64,000 bases of DNA from positions 62,001 to 126,000 of the forward strand of contig NZ_PVLR01000024.1 in NCBI RefSeq assembly GCF_002980625.1, written 5' to 3'. Below are positions 36,971 through 44,921 of the stretch, piece after piece; within the stretch, counting starts at the first letter, position 1; every line of letters starts with the position of its first letter. Source of the DNA: Malikia spinosa (GTDB lineage: Bacteria > Pseudomonadota > Gammaproteobacteria > Burkholderiales > Burkholderiaceae_C). Under the pieces are notes generated by a model. That model saw only the letters and a program-made list of their open reading frames with translations, did not search any database and was not told where the DNA came from. The position numbers and the translations under genes are program-made.

Positions 36971-37870
36971 TCAGCTCTTGAGCTGCCGCGCCAGGAAGTC
37001 GAGCGTGCGCGACCAGGCCAGGCGTGCTGCCCCAGCGTCGTAGCGCGGCGTCGTGTCGTTGTGAAAGCCGTGCTGGGTGCCGGGGTAGCGCTGCGCCTCG
37101 AAGCGCGCGCCAGCGGCTTTCAGCGCCGCCTCGTAGGCTGGCCAGGCCGCGTTGATGCGCTCGTCCTGGTCGGCGAAGTGGATCAGCAGCGGCGCCTTGA
37201 CCTTGATGGCCTCGCTGGCCGGCGGGTGGTTGCCATAGAAGGGTACGGCGGCCGCCAGTTCGGGCAGGCGCGTGGCCAGCGTGTGCGCGATGCCACCGCC
37301 CCAGCAAAAGCCCACCACGCCGAGCCGGCCGTTCGAGTCGGGGTGGCGCAGCAGCGCCTGCGCCGCTGCCAGCATGTCCTGCTGGGTCTTGTTCTGGTCG
37401 AGCTGACCGAACAGGGCGCGCGCCTTGTCCTCGTCGCCGGGATAGCCGCCCAGCGGCCCCAGCGCGTCGGGCGCCAGCGCCAGATAGCCTTCGAGCGCCA
37501 GCCGGCGCGTCACATCCTTGATATGCGGATTGAGCCCGCGGTTCTCGTGCACCACCAGCACGGCCGGCAGCGGCCCGCTGGCTTTTGCCGGTCGGCACAG
37601 ATAGCCCGGCAGGCTGCCGTAGCCTTGCGGCGAATCGATGGCAATCCGCTCGATGCGCAGGCCGGGCGCGTCGGGCGCGACCTGGGCGCGGGCGAAGTCC
37701 GGACTCAGCGCCGCGAGCAGGCCGGCCGCCGTCAGGCCGCCGACCGCGAAACGGCGCGCGCGCTCGAGGAAGCCACGGCGGTCGATGTCGCCATGCACAT
37801 AGGCATCGAACAGGATCAGCAGTTCCTGATCGAAATCGGCGGCGGTCGGACGAGGGACGGTATGCGGCAT
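36971..37870 (-). CDS. Dienelactone hydrolase family protein with Tat-like N-terminus
   Basis: A 299-residue alpha/beta hydrolase starting at an ATG with AGGAG five bases upstream. The triad is Cys in VVGFCWGGG, Asp in HFADQDERI and His in GTQHGFHND, as in dienelactone hydrolases (carboxymethylenebutenolidase). HENRGLNPHIKDVTRRL is also typical. The N-terminal 60 residues include DRRGFLERARRF followed by a hydrophobic Ala/Leu stretch, resembling a twin-arginine signal or membrane anchor. Several family members in proteobacteria share this extension. The substrate is unknown; no aromatic degradation genes are near. Confidence 0.85.
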   Translation of the reverse strand: MPHTVPRPTAADFDQELLILFDAYVHGDIDRRGFLERARRFAVGGLTAAGLLAALSPDFARAQVAPDAPGLRIERIAIDSPQGYGSLPGYLCRPAKASGPLPAVLVVHENRGLNPHIKDVTRRLALEGYLALAPDALGPLGGYPGDEDKARALFGQLDQNKTQQDMLAAAQALLRHPDSNGRLGVVGFCWGGGIAHTLATRLPELAAAVPFYGNHPPASEAIKVKAPLLIHFADQDERINAAWPAYEAALKAAGARFEAQRYPGTQHGFHNDTTPRYDAGAARLAWSRTLDFLARQLKS

Positions 37871-37986
37871 GCGGGCTCCTGGCTGAAGGGTCAAGGTTCC
37901 GCCAGCATGCCTGCTGGCGCGTGCCCTGTCACGACTGGGGATTTGTTGTCGCGTGGCTTGGAGCTGATGCCGCTGCCGGCGTGCGC

Positions 37987-38856
37987 TTACGCGAGCGTTC
38001 CGGCCAGGAAGTCGGCAAACCGGCTCATCGGCAGCCGGAAGGCGCTGGCCTGGGGATGACCGCCACCGCCAAAGCGCAGCGCGATCGGCGACACATCGAA
38101 GCTGCGCAGCGAGCGCAGGCTGACCTTGACGAACTCGGGGCTGTCGATCTTGAACACCACGGCAAAGCTGCCGGTGCGCAGGGCCAGGATGTTGCCGAGT
38201 TCGCTGGTGAATTCGCTGACCGCGTTGACCGCCAGCGTCTGGTGCCCGAGCAGCGTGAGCTCGAACGCCCCCTTGGCCACGCTGGCAACCAGGCCTTCGT
38301 ACTGGCGGCGCAGCGCGCTGCCCTGTTCGATCAGGGCCTGGCGCGCCGCCGGATCATCGGCCTGCAGCCGCAGCGCATGCCAGGCCTGGAAGTCGAAGCC
38401 GCGCGTGTCGAGCACCGCCAGCAGCTCGCGGCTGTCGTCGAACTTCCAGTTCCAGAGGTCGCGGTCCTCGATGCGCGCGATCAGATACGGCACGGCCTGG
38501 CCTGGGTGGAAATGCTCCCAGGCCAGCCGCGCGCCCGACTTCTGCAGGTCGAACAGCAGCGAGAACTTCGGCCCGCAGCTCAGGCAGCTCAGCTGGTCCT
38601 GCGCCGTCTTGTGGTGGTCCAGCAGCGTGATCGAGTCGGCCTGCGTGCGCATCTGTTCGAGCACCGCGGGGGCAAACGAGAAGTCGAGGATGTAGACCTG
38701 GCGTCCGCTGACATCGGGTGCCGGGTCGCCATGCTTGCAGGACAGGTAGTCGGCCTGGTCGCCGAGCGCGAGCCAGGCGGCATAGGCGGCGCCGAAGCCG
38801 TCCGGGCAGTCGCCGTGGTAAATGACCAGGATGGGGCGCGAGGGGGTGGTGCTCAT
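37987..38856 (-). CDS. DHH-family phosphoesterase
   Basis: A 289-residue protein with the DHH-DHHA1 layout. The N-terminal part has YHGDCPDGFGAA, ILDFSF and the name motif LLDHHKTA; the C-terminal DHHA1 part has RFGGGGHPQASAFRLP. The family includes RecJ, pyrophosphatases, oligoribonucleases and cyclic dinucleotide phosphodiesterases. The short form without extra domains is often called an exopolyphosphatase-like protein, but the substrate cannot be told. Upstream (on the minus strand) is the tRNA-Gly gene and its terminator. Confidence 0.85.
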   Translation of the reverse strand: MSTTPSRPILVIYHGDCPDGFGAAYAAWLALGDQADYLSCKHGDPAPDVSGRQVYILDFSFAPAVLEQMRTQADSITLLDHHKTAQDQLSCLSCGPKFSLLFDLQKSGARLAWEHFHPGQAVPYLIARIEDRDLWNWKFDDSRELLAVLDTRGFDFQAWHALRLQADDPAARQALIEQGSALRRQYEGLVASVAKGAFELTLLGHQTLAVNAVSEFTSELGNILALRTGSFAVVFKIDSPEFVKVSLRSLRSFDVSPIALRFGGGGHPQASAFRLPMSRFADFLAGTLA

Positions 38857-38905
38857 GGGGGGTATTCAGTGGGTCGGGTGCCGCGATGCGGTGACGCAAG
38901 ATAAC

Positions 38906-38939
38906 AAAAAACCCGCTTTCCGAGTGGAATCAGCGGGTT
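38906..38939 (-). terminator. Terminator of tRNA-Gly
   Basis: On the minus strand AACCCGCT pairs with AGCGGGTT, with an inner TTCC/GGAA stem and ACTC loop, followed by TTTTT. It lies 35 bp past the 3-prime end of the tRNA. Confidence 0.88.
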
Positions 38940-38973
38940 ATGCGATGTCTTGCGACAGTGTGAGAGGCTAGAT

Positions 38974-39047
38974 TGGAGCGGGTGAAGGGAATCGAACCCT
39001 CGTATGAAGCTTGGGAAGCTGCCGTTCTGCCATTGAACTACACCCGC
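38974..39047 (-). tRNA. tRNA-Gly (anticodon CCC)
   Basis: A 74-nt cloverleaf with encoded CCA. The acceptor stem GCGGGTG pairs with CACCCGC; the D-arm GTTCAATGGCAGAAC, the anticodon loop TTCCCAA and the T-loop TTCGATT are standard. The loop places CCC at positions 34-36, decoding GGG. One C-U mismatch sits in the anticodon stem, a feature also tolerated in related tRNAs. The prophage begins on its 5-prime side. Confidence 0.95.
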
Positions 39048-39175
39048 ATTCTGTAACCTGCTGATTTTTCAGTAGATTAGGCTGTAAGCCCTTGAAATCC
39101 TGACGATTTCTCAAGTGCTTGATTGAAATTGTACCCCAAGGAAGCCCAACCAAAACCAAATACACTTGCTGTCCC

Positions 39176-39205
39176 GGTGTAGCTTTGGTGTAGCTTTTCT
39201 ACACC
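39176..39205. repeat. Possible integrase arm-type sites
   Basis: GGTGTAGCTTT is repeated in tandem (39176-39186 and 39187-39197), followed by the inverted CTACACC (39199-39205). Short direct and inverted repeats beside an integrase gene and a tRNA often bind the integrase N-terminal domain or serve as an operator for int. No core duplication can be checked, as the right end is missing. Confidence 0.45.
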
Positions 39206-39259
39206 GCCTTCCACCGGCCCTGCGCTTGCGCCGCGCAGGGATTGATGGGAGTGTAGATC

Positions 39260-40552
39260 ATGTTCTTCGACGCACGAAAAGCCAAGCTGCTCAAGCCCGG
39301 CGAGCACATGCTCGTTGAAGGCTGTAGCGGCCTGCGACTGGTCGTGTCCGCGTCTCGAAAAAGCTGGACCTACCGCTACAAGACGATCGACGGCAAGATT
39401 AAGCAAGTGGCCATCGGCCAGTGGCCGGCGATGTCGGTGCAAAGCGCAGCGGCTGCCTGGCAGGAGCTGCGCACCTTGCGCGACGGCGGGGCAGATCCTG
39501 CCGCGCAACGGCGGGCGGCCAAGAAACCTACACCGGCGCCGAAAACCTACACCGTGCGCGAGCTGCTGCAGGACTATGTCGACGGGCATCTGATGACCTC
39601 CCGCAAGCCGGAGGGTGCCGAGGCCGCGCGCCGGGCGCTGCAGCGGCTGCTGGACGAGTCGCCAGACTTCGCGGGCATGAGCGCCGCTCTGGTGACTCGG
39701 TCCGAGGCTTTCGACATCCTAGATGCCCGCAAGGATCGGCCCACGGCGGCCCAGAAGCTGCGCGCGCTGCTCGGTGCGGCCTGGGACTACGCGCTCGATG
39801 CCGGGCGCTTGAACGGCGACGTGCCAAACTGGTGGCGTGCCGTGATGAAGGGCCGGCTCAAGTCGAAAGGGAAGATCGTCGGCGGCCAGCATGTGGGCCA
39901 GCAGCGGCGCGTGCTGCGCCAGGACGAAGTGGGTGAGCTGCTAGCGTGGCTGCCGCACATGCACGACATTGGCCGGGATGCGGTGGTCATGTACCTGTGG
40001 ACATGCACGCGGGGAGTTGAGATTTTTGGAATGAGACCAGAGCACATCAGGCAGGAAGCTGACGGCTGGTGGTGGACGGTCCCGAAAGCGCAGACGAAGA
40101 ACGCCCGGTTCGAGAAGTCCGAGGACCTACGAGTGCCCCTGATCGGCAGGTCATTGGAAGTGGTGCAGCGCCGCCTGGGCGCCGTGGGAGAGTCGGGCTG
40201 GTTGTTCGAGACGGTGCAGAAGGGCGAGGTGAAGCAGTACACCCAGCACTTCTTCAGCACCTACATCTACTCGCTGCAGCCCTACAGCGAGAAGGTCGCG
40301 CGTCGCGATGGCGAGGGGCTGGTGATCCCGGTGACGAACTGGACGCCGCACAGCCTGCGCCGGACAGGCCGGACCCTGCTGGCGTCCCTGGGCTGCCCGG
40401 ATGAAATCGCCGAGGCGATCATGGGGCATATGCCCCAGCACATCGTCGGGGTCTACAACCTGCACTCCTACGATGCCGAACGCAGGCTCTGGCTGGGCAA
40501 GCTGGATGAGCTGCTGTCGAGCCTTCATTTCGACTTGCCGGCGCGGCCATAG
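39260..40552 (+). CDS. Tyrosine-type phage integrase
   Basis: A 430-residue site-specific recombinase. The N-terminal part carries a DUF4102-like arm-binding fold (GLRLVVSASRKSWTYRYK, IGQWPAMSVQSA). The catalytic domain has the first Arg in WTCTRGVEIFGM, the H-x-x-R box in TPHSLRRTGRT, the second His in GHMPQHIVG and the nucleophile Tyr near VYNLHSYD. GGAG is eight bases before the ATG. An 8-bp hairpin (39218-39240) sits 19 bp upstream of the start. It should integrate and excise the prophage with AlpA, encoded convergently with a 28-bp overlap. Confidence 0.95.
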   Translation: MFFDARKAKLLKPGEHMLVEGCSGLRLVVSASRKSWTYRYKTIDGKIKQVAIGQWPAMSVQSAAAAWQELRTLRDGGADPAAQRRAAKKPTPAPKTYTVRELLQDYVDGHLMTSRKPEGAEAARRALQRLLDESPDFAGMSAALVTRSEAFDILDARKDRPTAAQKLRALLGAAWDYALDAGRLNGDVPNWWRAVMKGRLKSKGKIVGGQHVGQQRRVLRQDEVGELLAWLPHMHDIGRDAVVMYLWTCTRGVEIFGMRPEHIRQEADGWWWTVPKAQTKNARFEKSEDLRVPLIGRSLEVVQRRLGAVGESGWLFETVQKGEVKQYTQHFFSTYIYSLQPYSEKVARRDGEGLVIPVTNWTPHSLRRTGRTLLASLGCPDEIAEAIMGHMPQHIVGVYNLHSYDAERRLWLGKLDELLSSLHFDLPARP

Positions 40553-40761
40553 CCGCAGTCTGGCGCTGGCAGCAGATCTGACACAGGTCTGGATTCGGCC
40601 CACTCCTCCAGCTCGCGCACCAGATAGCCAACGCTGCCGTTGGAAATCTTGCGACGCCTCGGGAATTCACCGGCCTTTTCCAGGTTGTCGATCGTGGACT
40701 CGGACAGCGCAACGATCATGGCGGCCACGTCTTTCTTGACGACGATGGGTCTGATGTTCAC
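40525..40761 (-). CDS. AlpA-type excisionase/regulator
   Basis: A 78-residue protein beginning VNIRPIVVKKDVAAMI from a GTG with GGAGG four bases upstream. It contains a MerR/AlpA-like helix-turn-helix, LSESTIDNLEKAGEFPRRR, and VGYLVRELEEWAESRP, the standard ending of AlpA and prophage regulators that promote excision. The coding end overlaps the integrase gene by 28 bp in convergent orientation. It is the last gene of the minus-strand early operon. Confidence 0.85.
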   Translation of the reverse strand: MNIRPIVVKKDVAAMIVALSESTIDNLEKAGEFPRRRKISNGSVGYLVRELEEWAESRPVSDLLPAPDCGYGRAGKSK

Positions 40762-40997
40762 GGCTCCTCCTGTGTGCCATGGCGGCTGAGCTGGCCAACC
40801 TGGTCGGAAAAACGTGGCAGGCCCGCCCAGTGCGTCCACTGGTGCTTGGCCTGGTAGACGTTGAGGCAGGCCACGCCGTTGGCCCGGTTGATCAACAGCA
40901 GCTTGACGCCGGTTGGCGGCGGCTGGTCGTCGATGTCGATCCAGCAGTGCCCCTGGTCGACCGCGGCAGTGCGGGTCGAGTCGAGCGTGATGGTCAT
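40758..40997 (-). CDS. Small phage protein (79 aa)
   Basis: A 79-residue protein, MTITLDSTRTAAVDQGHCW at the start, then DQPPPTGVKLLLINRANGVA and a Trp-rich segment HQWTHWAGLPRF. It resembles short phage proteins built around a PPxGxKLLLI strand, of unknown role. Its end overlaps the AlpA start and its start overlaps the next gene, so it belongs to the operon. Confidence 0.65.
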   Translation of the reverse strand: MTITLDSTRTAAVDQGHCWIDIDDQPPPTGVKLLLINRANGVACLNVYQAKHQWTHWAGLPRFSDQVGQLSRHGTQEEP

Positions 40998-41746
40998 GCC
41001 GCGGCTCCTTCCATACCTATTGCCATTTGCGGCGCGCTGGTGTGCATGGGCCGGTACAGCGATTCACCCTTAGCGGCTTGCGCGCCCATGCGGGCCGCCA
41101 TCACTTCGCTGCGCCCAATGTCGTCAGTCTTGATCTTCCGGGTAGGAGCATCAGCGCCCACGTTCTTCTCGGCGATGTGCCGCTCGATGGCCTGCTCGAT
41201 TTCAGGTGTGTTGGCGAAGTCGGCCACCAGCTTGCCGATGGAGTGGACCCAGCCCTCGGCGAAAGCATCGCCCATGCGCGTGACTGTCGACTTGCCACCG
41301 CGTTCACCGGACACGCCGGCCAGGTGCTCGGCGATCCACTTCTGGCGCGCAGTCTTGCACTTCCGGGCCAGCACGGAAACCGTGTACGCCGCTACCTCTG
41401 CCTGACCCTTCTGGCCGATGAAGATGAACTGGCCTTCATTGACGTGCTTGCGAAACACCTTTGGGTAAATCATCCGGCTGATCAGCATCTGGCAGCCAAA
41501 CGCCTTTCCGACCATTGCCGCCAACGCAGCTTCCCAGTGGGCAGGCTTGTCGCGTGACATCGTGCGGATGCCTGCCGACGACTCGCCGATTTCGACCATG
41601 GCCACCTGATGAGCGTCCACGCCGTGCATGCGCATGAGGGCATGGGCTTGGCGCATGGCTGCAGCCGCCTCGTGCGGATTTGGCGAACCGCTGAGTGCCA
41701 GGCACTTCTTGATCTTGGCGAGGATCTTTGGGTCGATTTTGCTCAT
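40994..41746 (-). CDS. DUF2786-domain phage protein
   Basis: A 250-residue protein starting at an ATG with AAGGAG eight bases upstream. The N-terminal domain MSKIDPKILAKIKKCLALSG followed by NPHEAAAAMRQAHALMRMHG is DUF2786; the rest includes FIGQKGQAEVAAYTVSVLARKCK and GDAFAEGWVHSI. Many tailed phages carry it in the early region. Its biochemical role is unknown; it is helix-rich and basic. Its end overlaps the neighbouring start by 4 bp. Confidence 0.85.
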   Translation of the reverse strand: MSKIDPKILAKIKKCLALSGSPNPHEAAAAMRQAHALMRMHGVDAHQVAMVEIGESSAGIRTMSRDKPAHWEAALAAMVGKAFGCQMLISRMIYPKVFRKHVNEGQFIFIGQKGQAEVAAYTVSVLARKCKTARQKWIAEHLAGVSGERGGKSTVTRMGDAFAEGWVHSIGKLVADFANTPEIEQAIERHIAEKNVGADAPTRKIKTDDIGRSEVMAARMGAQAAKGESLYRPMHTSAPQMAIGMEGAAA

Positions 41747-42333
41747 GATGCAACTCCTTCCACGCGCTTGAACTCGAGAACCCAGACCCAGGGATTTGCA
41801 TTCCAAGAATCGGAACCGTTGATTGACTCCCACAGGTCGTGATACCAGAGCTTGGCCAGCAGGTCGATGCTTGCTTGCTCTGCTCCTTCGATCGGTTTGT
41901 CTGGGCAGCCTTCGGACCGCACATCGTCGGCACTGATGTCCTGCAGCCGCTCCACGCGTACGCCGGTGATCTCGAGCGTGATGCGGCTGGCCCAGCGGGG
42001 CATGTGGATGCTCGGTCGCCACATCAGGCCGCCGCGCTCTTCCGTCGCCGCATAGTGGATTTGCGTCCAGTCGCAATGGATGGAGCGCGGCGGGCGCGCA
42101 TCATCGCTGTGCGGTGCAGCCCAAGTCTCGCGCACCCACAGCCGGTCGCCGGGCTGGCCGTAGGGGCAGGCCAAGCGAGCGTCAGGATCTCCGGGATGCC
42201 AGCGGCGATGGCCACCGGGCTCTTTCACATGCGCGTTAGCCGTGAGCGTTGCCGCCCGCCGCGTCTGAGTCTTCGTGCCGGCCAGCAGAGCGCGCACCAT
42301 CTGCGCATCAAACAAGATTGGACGCTCTTTCAT
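41743..42333 (-). CDS. ASCH-like phage protein
   Basis: A 196-residue protein starting MKERPILFDAQMVRALLAG with KTQTRR next. The G-x-K-T-x-x-R pattern resembles the nucleic-acid-binding cleft of ASCH domains. CPYGQPGDRLWVRETW and ITLEITGVRVERLQDISADD follow, a strand layout often seen in prophage proteins of this type. The frame could extend upstream but this ATG fits the family. Start and stop overlap neighbours by 4 bp (ATGA), indicating coupled translation. Confidence 0.78.
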   Translation of the reverse strand: MKERPILFDAQMVRALLAGTKTQTRRAATLTANAHVKEPGGHRRWHPGDPDARLACPYGQPGDRLWVRETWAAPHSDDARPPRSIHCDWTQIHYAATEERGGLMWRPSIHMPRWASRITLEITGVRVERLQDISADDVRSEGCPDKPIEGAEQASIDLLAKLWYHDLWESINGSDSWNANPWVWVLEFKRVEGVAS

Positions 42334-42587
42334 CCTGCACCGCCCTTCAGTATTACGACGGTGCGCCCGGATGCGCTGCCGTCCTTGTTCCACTTCGTCC
42401 CGCCGTCGTCGTCGGCCATTTCTATCCAGCGCGGGCCGTCGACTATCTCGAGGTCAAACACGCTGACGCCATCGTTTTCCAGCGGGCTCGAGAACGATTC
42501 TTTGTCGACACACACGGGCTTCCTGCCGTGTCCCTGTTCTGCCAGTTGGCCCAGCAGCTTGTGCAGCCGTTGAACTGTGATACTCAT
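42330..42587 (-). CDS. Hypothetical phage protein (85 aa)
   Basis: An 85-residue protein: MSITVQRLHKLLGQLAEQGH, then GRKPVCVDKESF and an acidic ADDDGGTKW. Overlaps both neighbouring genes by 4 bp. Phage proteins with the start LxxLLxQLxxxGHGxxPV are frequent; their function is unknown to me. Confidence 0.65.
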   Translation of the reverse strand: MSITVQRLHKLLGQLAEQGHGRKPVCVDKESFSSPLENDGVSVFDLEIVDGPRWIEMADDDGGTKWNKDGSASGRTVVILKGGAG

Positions 42588-42874
42588 GCTGTACCTCTTT
42601 CAGCGTCATGCTTCCAATGCAGCCACCCCATGTATTCAGTCATGTTGCCGATCAGAACTCGCCTCCCATCGCCAGCACCCATCTTGCTGTCGTCGCTGCC
42701 ATCCTGGCATTCACGGCAGGCCCGCAGGTAGTCGTTGAGAGCTTCGGCCGCTTTTTCCAAGGCCTTTGCTGCCTTCAGGCCGGCGTCTCGGCGTGCCGCA
42801 ATCGCCTTCTTCTGCCTGGTTCGATCGCGGTCGCTGATCCAGTCGTCTCCGGTCATCGTGAGCTGTGTGGTCAT
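42584..42874 (-). CDS. Hypothetical phage protein (96 aa)
   Basis: A 96-residue protein starting MTTQLTMTGDDWISDRDRTR. The central part is a charged helix (AIAARRDAGLKAAKALEKA) suited to a coiled coil, and it ends TEYMGWLHWKHDAERG. AGGAG lies ten bases upstream. Its start overlaps the preceding gene by 4 bp. Function unknown. Confidence 0.6.
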   Translation of the reverse strand: MTTQLTMTGDDWISDRDRTRQKKAIAARRDAGLKAAKALEKAAEALNDYLRACRECQDGSDDSKMGAGDGRRVLIGNMTEYMGWLHWKHDAERGTA

Positions 42875-43176
42875 GCGAACAGATCTCCTTGGCCAGTAGG
42901 GCCGATGATGGAGCGGTAGTAAATCGGGCAGCACGTCCATCTCTGGTGGCCTCCAAAATCAAATGGATCACGCCAGACGCTTGGTATCGATGTTTGCACC
43001 AGATCGCCTACACAGCCCTGCGTGATTCGGCCATCGTCAATCACGCGGCCATCCTTCAGTCCCCAGCGTTCGTAGCCGATCCGGTCATCGTCCCAGTGAT
43101 GGGTGACGCGTATCGACCAGTGGAACTTCGACGCGCCCACCGGCTTCAGAAATGAACCGATTGGCGGCAGCATCAT
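42871..43176 (-). CDS. Hypothetical phage protein (101 aa)
   Basis: A 101-residue protein with many Trp, His and Asp residues: HWSIRVTHHWDDDRIGYERW, and C-terminal CCPIYYRSIIGPTGQGDLFA. The two adjacent Cys and several His could bind metal, but no named motif is present. It overlaps both neighbours by 4 bp. Confidence 0.6.
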   Translation of the reverse strand: MMLPPIGSFLKPVGASKFHWSIRVTHHWDDDRIGYERWGLKDGRVIDDGRITQGCVGDLVQTSIPSVWRDPFDFGGHQRWTCCPIYYRSIIGPTGQGDLFA

Positions 43177-43844
43177 GATTTCCCCTTCCGCTTGCTCTCC
43201 GTGATCCAGATCGCGCCAAAGTGACAGCCCGTCAGCCGGCCGCAGCTCCTGACCTGGTGCTTGGGTGCGTGTCGCCTGGCCCAGCTGCGCGCGGCATTGG
43301 CCACGGTCTTGACGTAGACCGGCGGCATGGTGATGGCGCGCCCGCTCTCAAGCGCCTCGCGGAAATGCCCGTCGTAGCGGCTGACCGCGCCGGCCCGGCC
43401 AGTCGGCACCGGGATGTCGCTCAGCTGCAGGTCGTCGAGGTCGATCCGGCTGCCTTGCAGACCGTAGTTGATGATCGCCGCCAGCTCGGTGTCGACTTGG
43501 TCGGCATCAGCAGCTGCCCGGCTTGGGGGCGGAGCTTCTGCAGTTTGTTGGGCGGTGGCTTCTTGGGTGCCTTGGACCTGCTCTTGCGCGGTCGGCTGCA
43601 GGTGCGCCATCTCGCCCAGGCTTCGCCCGGCGGCATAGTCCTGCTCGCCCGTCAGGTCGTCGAGCTCCTTGCGCAGGATGTGGCGGCCCACTGCCGGCGC
43701 AAGCGTCTGTCGGACCTGGGTCGGGCTGGTGTTGAACATGTTGGCCAGCCGATCCGCACCGATGATTAGGTCCCGGTTGACCAGGAACAGGCGCAGGATC
43801 TTGATGGCGAGGCTGTTGGGTTTGTAGTCAGATGCCATGGTCAT
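43173..43844 (-). CDS. Hypothetical phage protein with possible HTH (223 aa)
   Basis: A 223-residue protein. Residues 5-55 (PNSLAIKILRLFLVNRDLII then RLANMFNTSPTQVRQTL) look like a winged helix. A Gln/Ala/Pro-rich linker with GTQEATAQQTAEAPPP follows, and a C-terminal domain with MPPVYVKTVANAARSWARRH and CGRLTGCHFGAIW. It might be a DNA-binding early protein. It starts 14 bp after a GC hairpin; the start has no strong ribosome site, and MASDYK two codons in is an alternative. Confidence 0.6.
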   Translation of the reverse strand: MTMASDYKPNSLAIKILRLFLVNRDLIIGADRLANMFNTSPTQVRQTLAPAVGRHILRKELDDLTGEQDYAAGRSLGEMAHLQPTAQEQVQGTQEATAQQTAEAPPPSRAAADADQVDTELAAIINYGLQGSRIDLDDLQLSDIPVPTGRAGAVSRYDGHFREALESGRAITMPPVYVKTVANAARSWARRHAPKHQVRSCGRLTGCHFGAIWITESKRKGKS

Positions 43845-43858
43845 GCTGGGATGAAAAT

Positions 43859-43874
43859 GCCCGCGCTGGCGGGC
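43859..43874 (-). terminator. GC hairpin just upstream of a gene start
   Basis: GCCCGC/GCGGGC with a 4-base loop, followed on the minus strand by ATTTTC and, 14 nt on, an ATG. It may attenuate transcription entering from the gene at 44 kb, since no space remains for another promoter. Confidence 0.5.
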
Positions 43875-43914
43875 CTGGTATTGAAGGGGCGATCGATTCG
43901 GTTGGGCCTACCGT

Positions 43915-44373
43915 CTAGATCCGGATCTGGTTCCATCGCGGCGAACTGGGCCCGCCTTGCAGCAGCCGGTTGTTCACGGTCAGGACGGTGGCCTTAATGG
44001 CTCCCAGGCTGGCTGTGCGGAAAATCTCGCGGGCCCGGCTGGCCGCCGAAGCGAATGCTTGCGCGGCCTCGCGAGTGATGACGCTGCCGCCGTGACCACA
44101 TTGCTCGCCTGCGCTGATCGCGCTGCGGATCACCCGCATGGCGGGCGCGTCTTGGTCGTGGCCATCGTGCAGGTGACAGAAGCCAGCCAAGGCCAGCAGG
44201 CCCAGCACGCCGCGCAGGGCCCCACGGTCGACCTGGCCCAGGTTCATCCAGGCACGGGTTTCGTCGGCCAGCAGGGCGCTCATCCAGTCCCTTCGCAGCC
44301 GTTCGGCCACGCGGTCAGATTCGGATTGCTTGATGCGGTCGATGCCGCTGTCGAGGAAGCGCATCAGGTTCAT
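43915..44373 (-). CDS. Hypothetical phage protein (152 aa)
   Basis: A 152-residue protein: MNLMRFLDSGIDRIKQSESD at the start, RRDWMSALLADETRAWMNLG, ALRGVLGLLALAGFCHLHDG and a C-terminal REIFRTASLGAIKATVLTVN. It is helical with one hydrophobic stretch too short to be a sure membrane segment. Overlaps the DUF4406 gene by 4 bp. Function unknown. Confidence 0.6.
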   Translation of the reverse strand: MNLMRFLDSGIDRIKQSESDRVAERLRRDWMSALLADETRAWMNLGQVDRGALRGVLGLLALAGFCHLHDGHDQDAPAMRVIRSAISAGEQCGHGGSVITREAAQAFASAASRAREIFRTASLGAIKATVLTVNNRLLQGGPSSPRWNQIRI

Positions 44374-44918
44374 GCGACCGCCTGCTCGAGTGGGGTCGCG
44401 GGTCGCTTGAAATGGAATCCGCTCTTGACCAGGTCAACCCACAGGACGATGCTGCCCACCGTCATCCCGAGCTTGGTGGCCAGCTCGATCTCGATCCGAG
44501 CGCCGGCGCTGTGCTCGTGGCCGGGCAGCACCGCCAGCCCGTCGCAGTCGAGCAAGCCTTTGATGTCGGCGCGCATGTGCTGTGCCCAGGGCGCGCTGCG
44601 GGGCAAGCCGTTCTCTGCCGGATTCGTCACCCGGTAGCCCAGCTCGCGCAGCTTGGCCGCTGCCATGTGGAACGCCGGGTAATTGCAGTCGGGCAGGCCT
44701 GACATCGGACCGGCCAGGTAGAGGTGAGGAAACCCAGTCTGAGGCTGTGGCCCGTAGGGCAGTTCAGGCAGGCCCAAGTCCTGACGCGTTCGTGCCAGGA
44801 TCTCGAGCGCATAGGACTGCGCCGGGCTGCACGGATGGCTGATGGCCGGGCGAAAGCTGGTCGCAACCGACACGCCGCCGGCGGGGGTATCGGTGAGGGT
44901 CAGGGTGATCGATGGCAT
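44370..44918 (-). CDS. DUF4406 nucleoside 2-deoxyribosyltransferase-like protein
   Basis: A 182-residue protein. After about 65 variable residues it has HLYLAGPMSGLPDCNYPAFH, LRELGYRVTNPAENG and DIKGLLDCDGLAVLPGHEHS then GARIEIELATKLGM, all typical of DUF4406, a fold related to nucleoside 2-deoxyribosyltransferases. Phages may use such enzymes for nucleotide salvage, or bind nucleotides for regulation. The catalytic Glu of true transferases would lie in the E-x-E region of GARIEIE. It overlaps the next gene by 4 bp. Confidence 0.82.
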   Translation of the reverse strand: MPSITLTLTDTPAGGVSVATSFRPAISHPCSPAQSYALEILARTRQDLGLPELPYGPQPQTGFPHLYLAGPMSGLPDCNYPAFHMAAAKLRELGYRVTNPAENGLPRSAPWAQHMRADIKGLLDCDGLAVLPGHEHSAGARIEIELATKLGMTVGSIVLWVDLVKSGFHFKRPATPLEQAVA

Positions 44919-44921
44919 GGC

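Noticed and set aside
36468-37598. 376-codon minus-strand frame joining the 139-aa protein to sequence opposite the dienelactone hydrolase frame
   Set aside because: Its first two thirds lie in another frame of the hydrolase gene and are Arg/Gly/Ala-rich shadow; only the last 139 codons look real.
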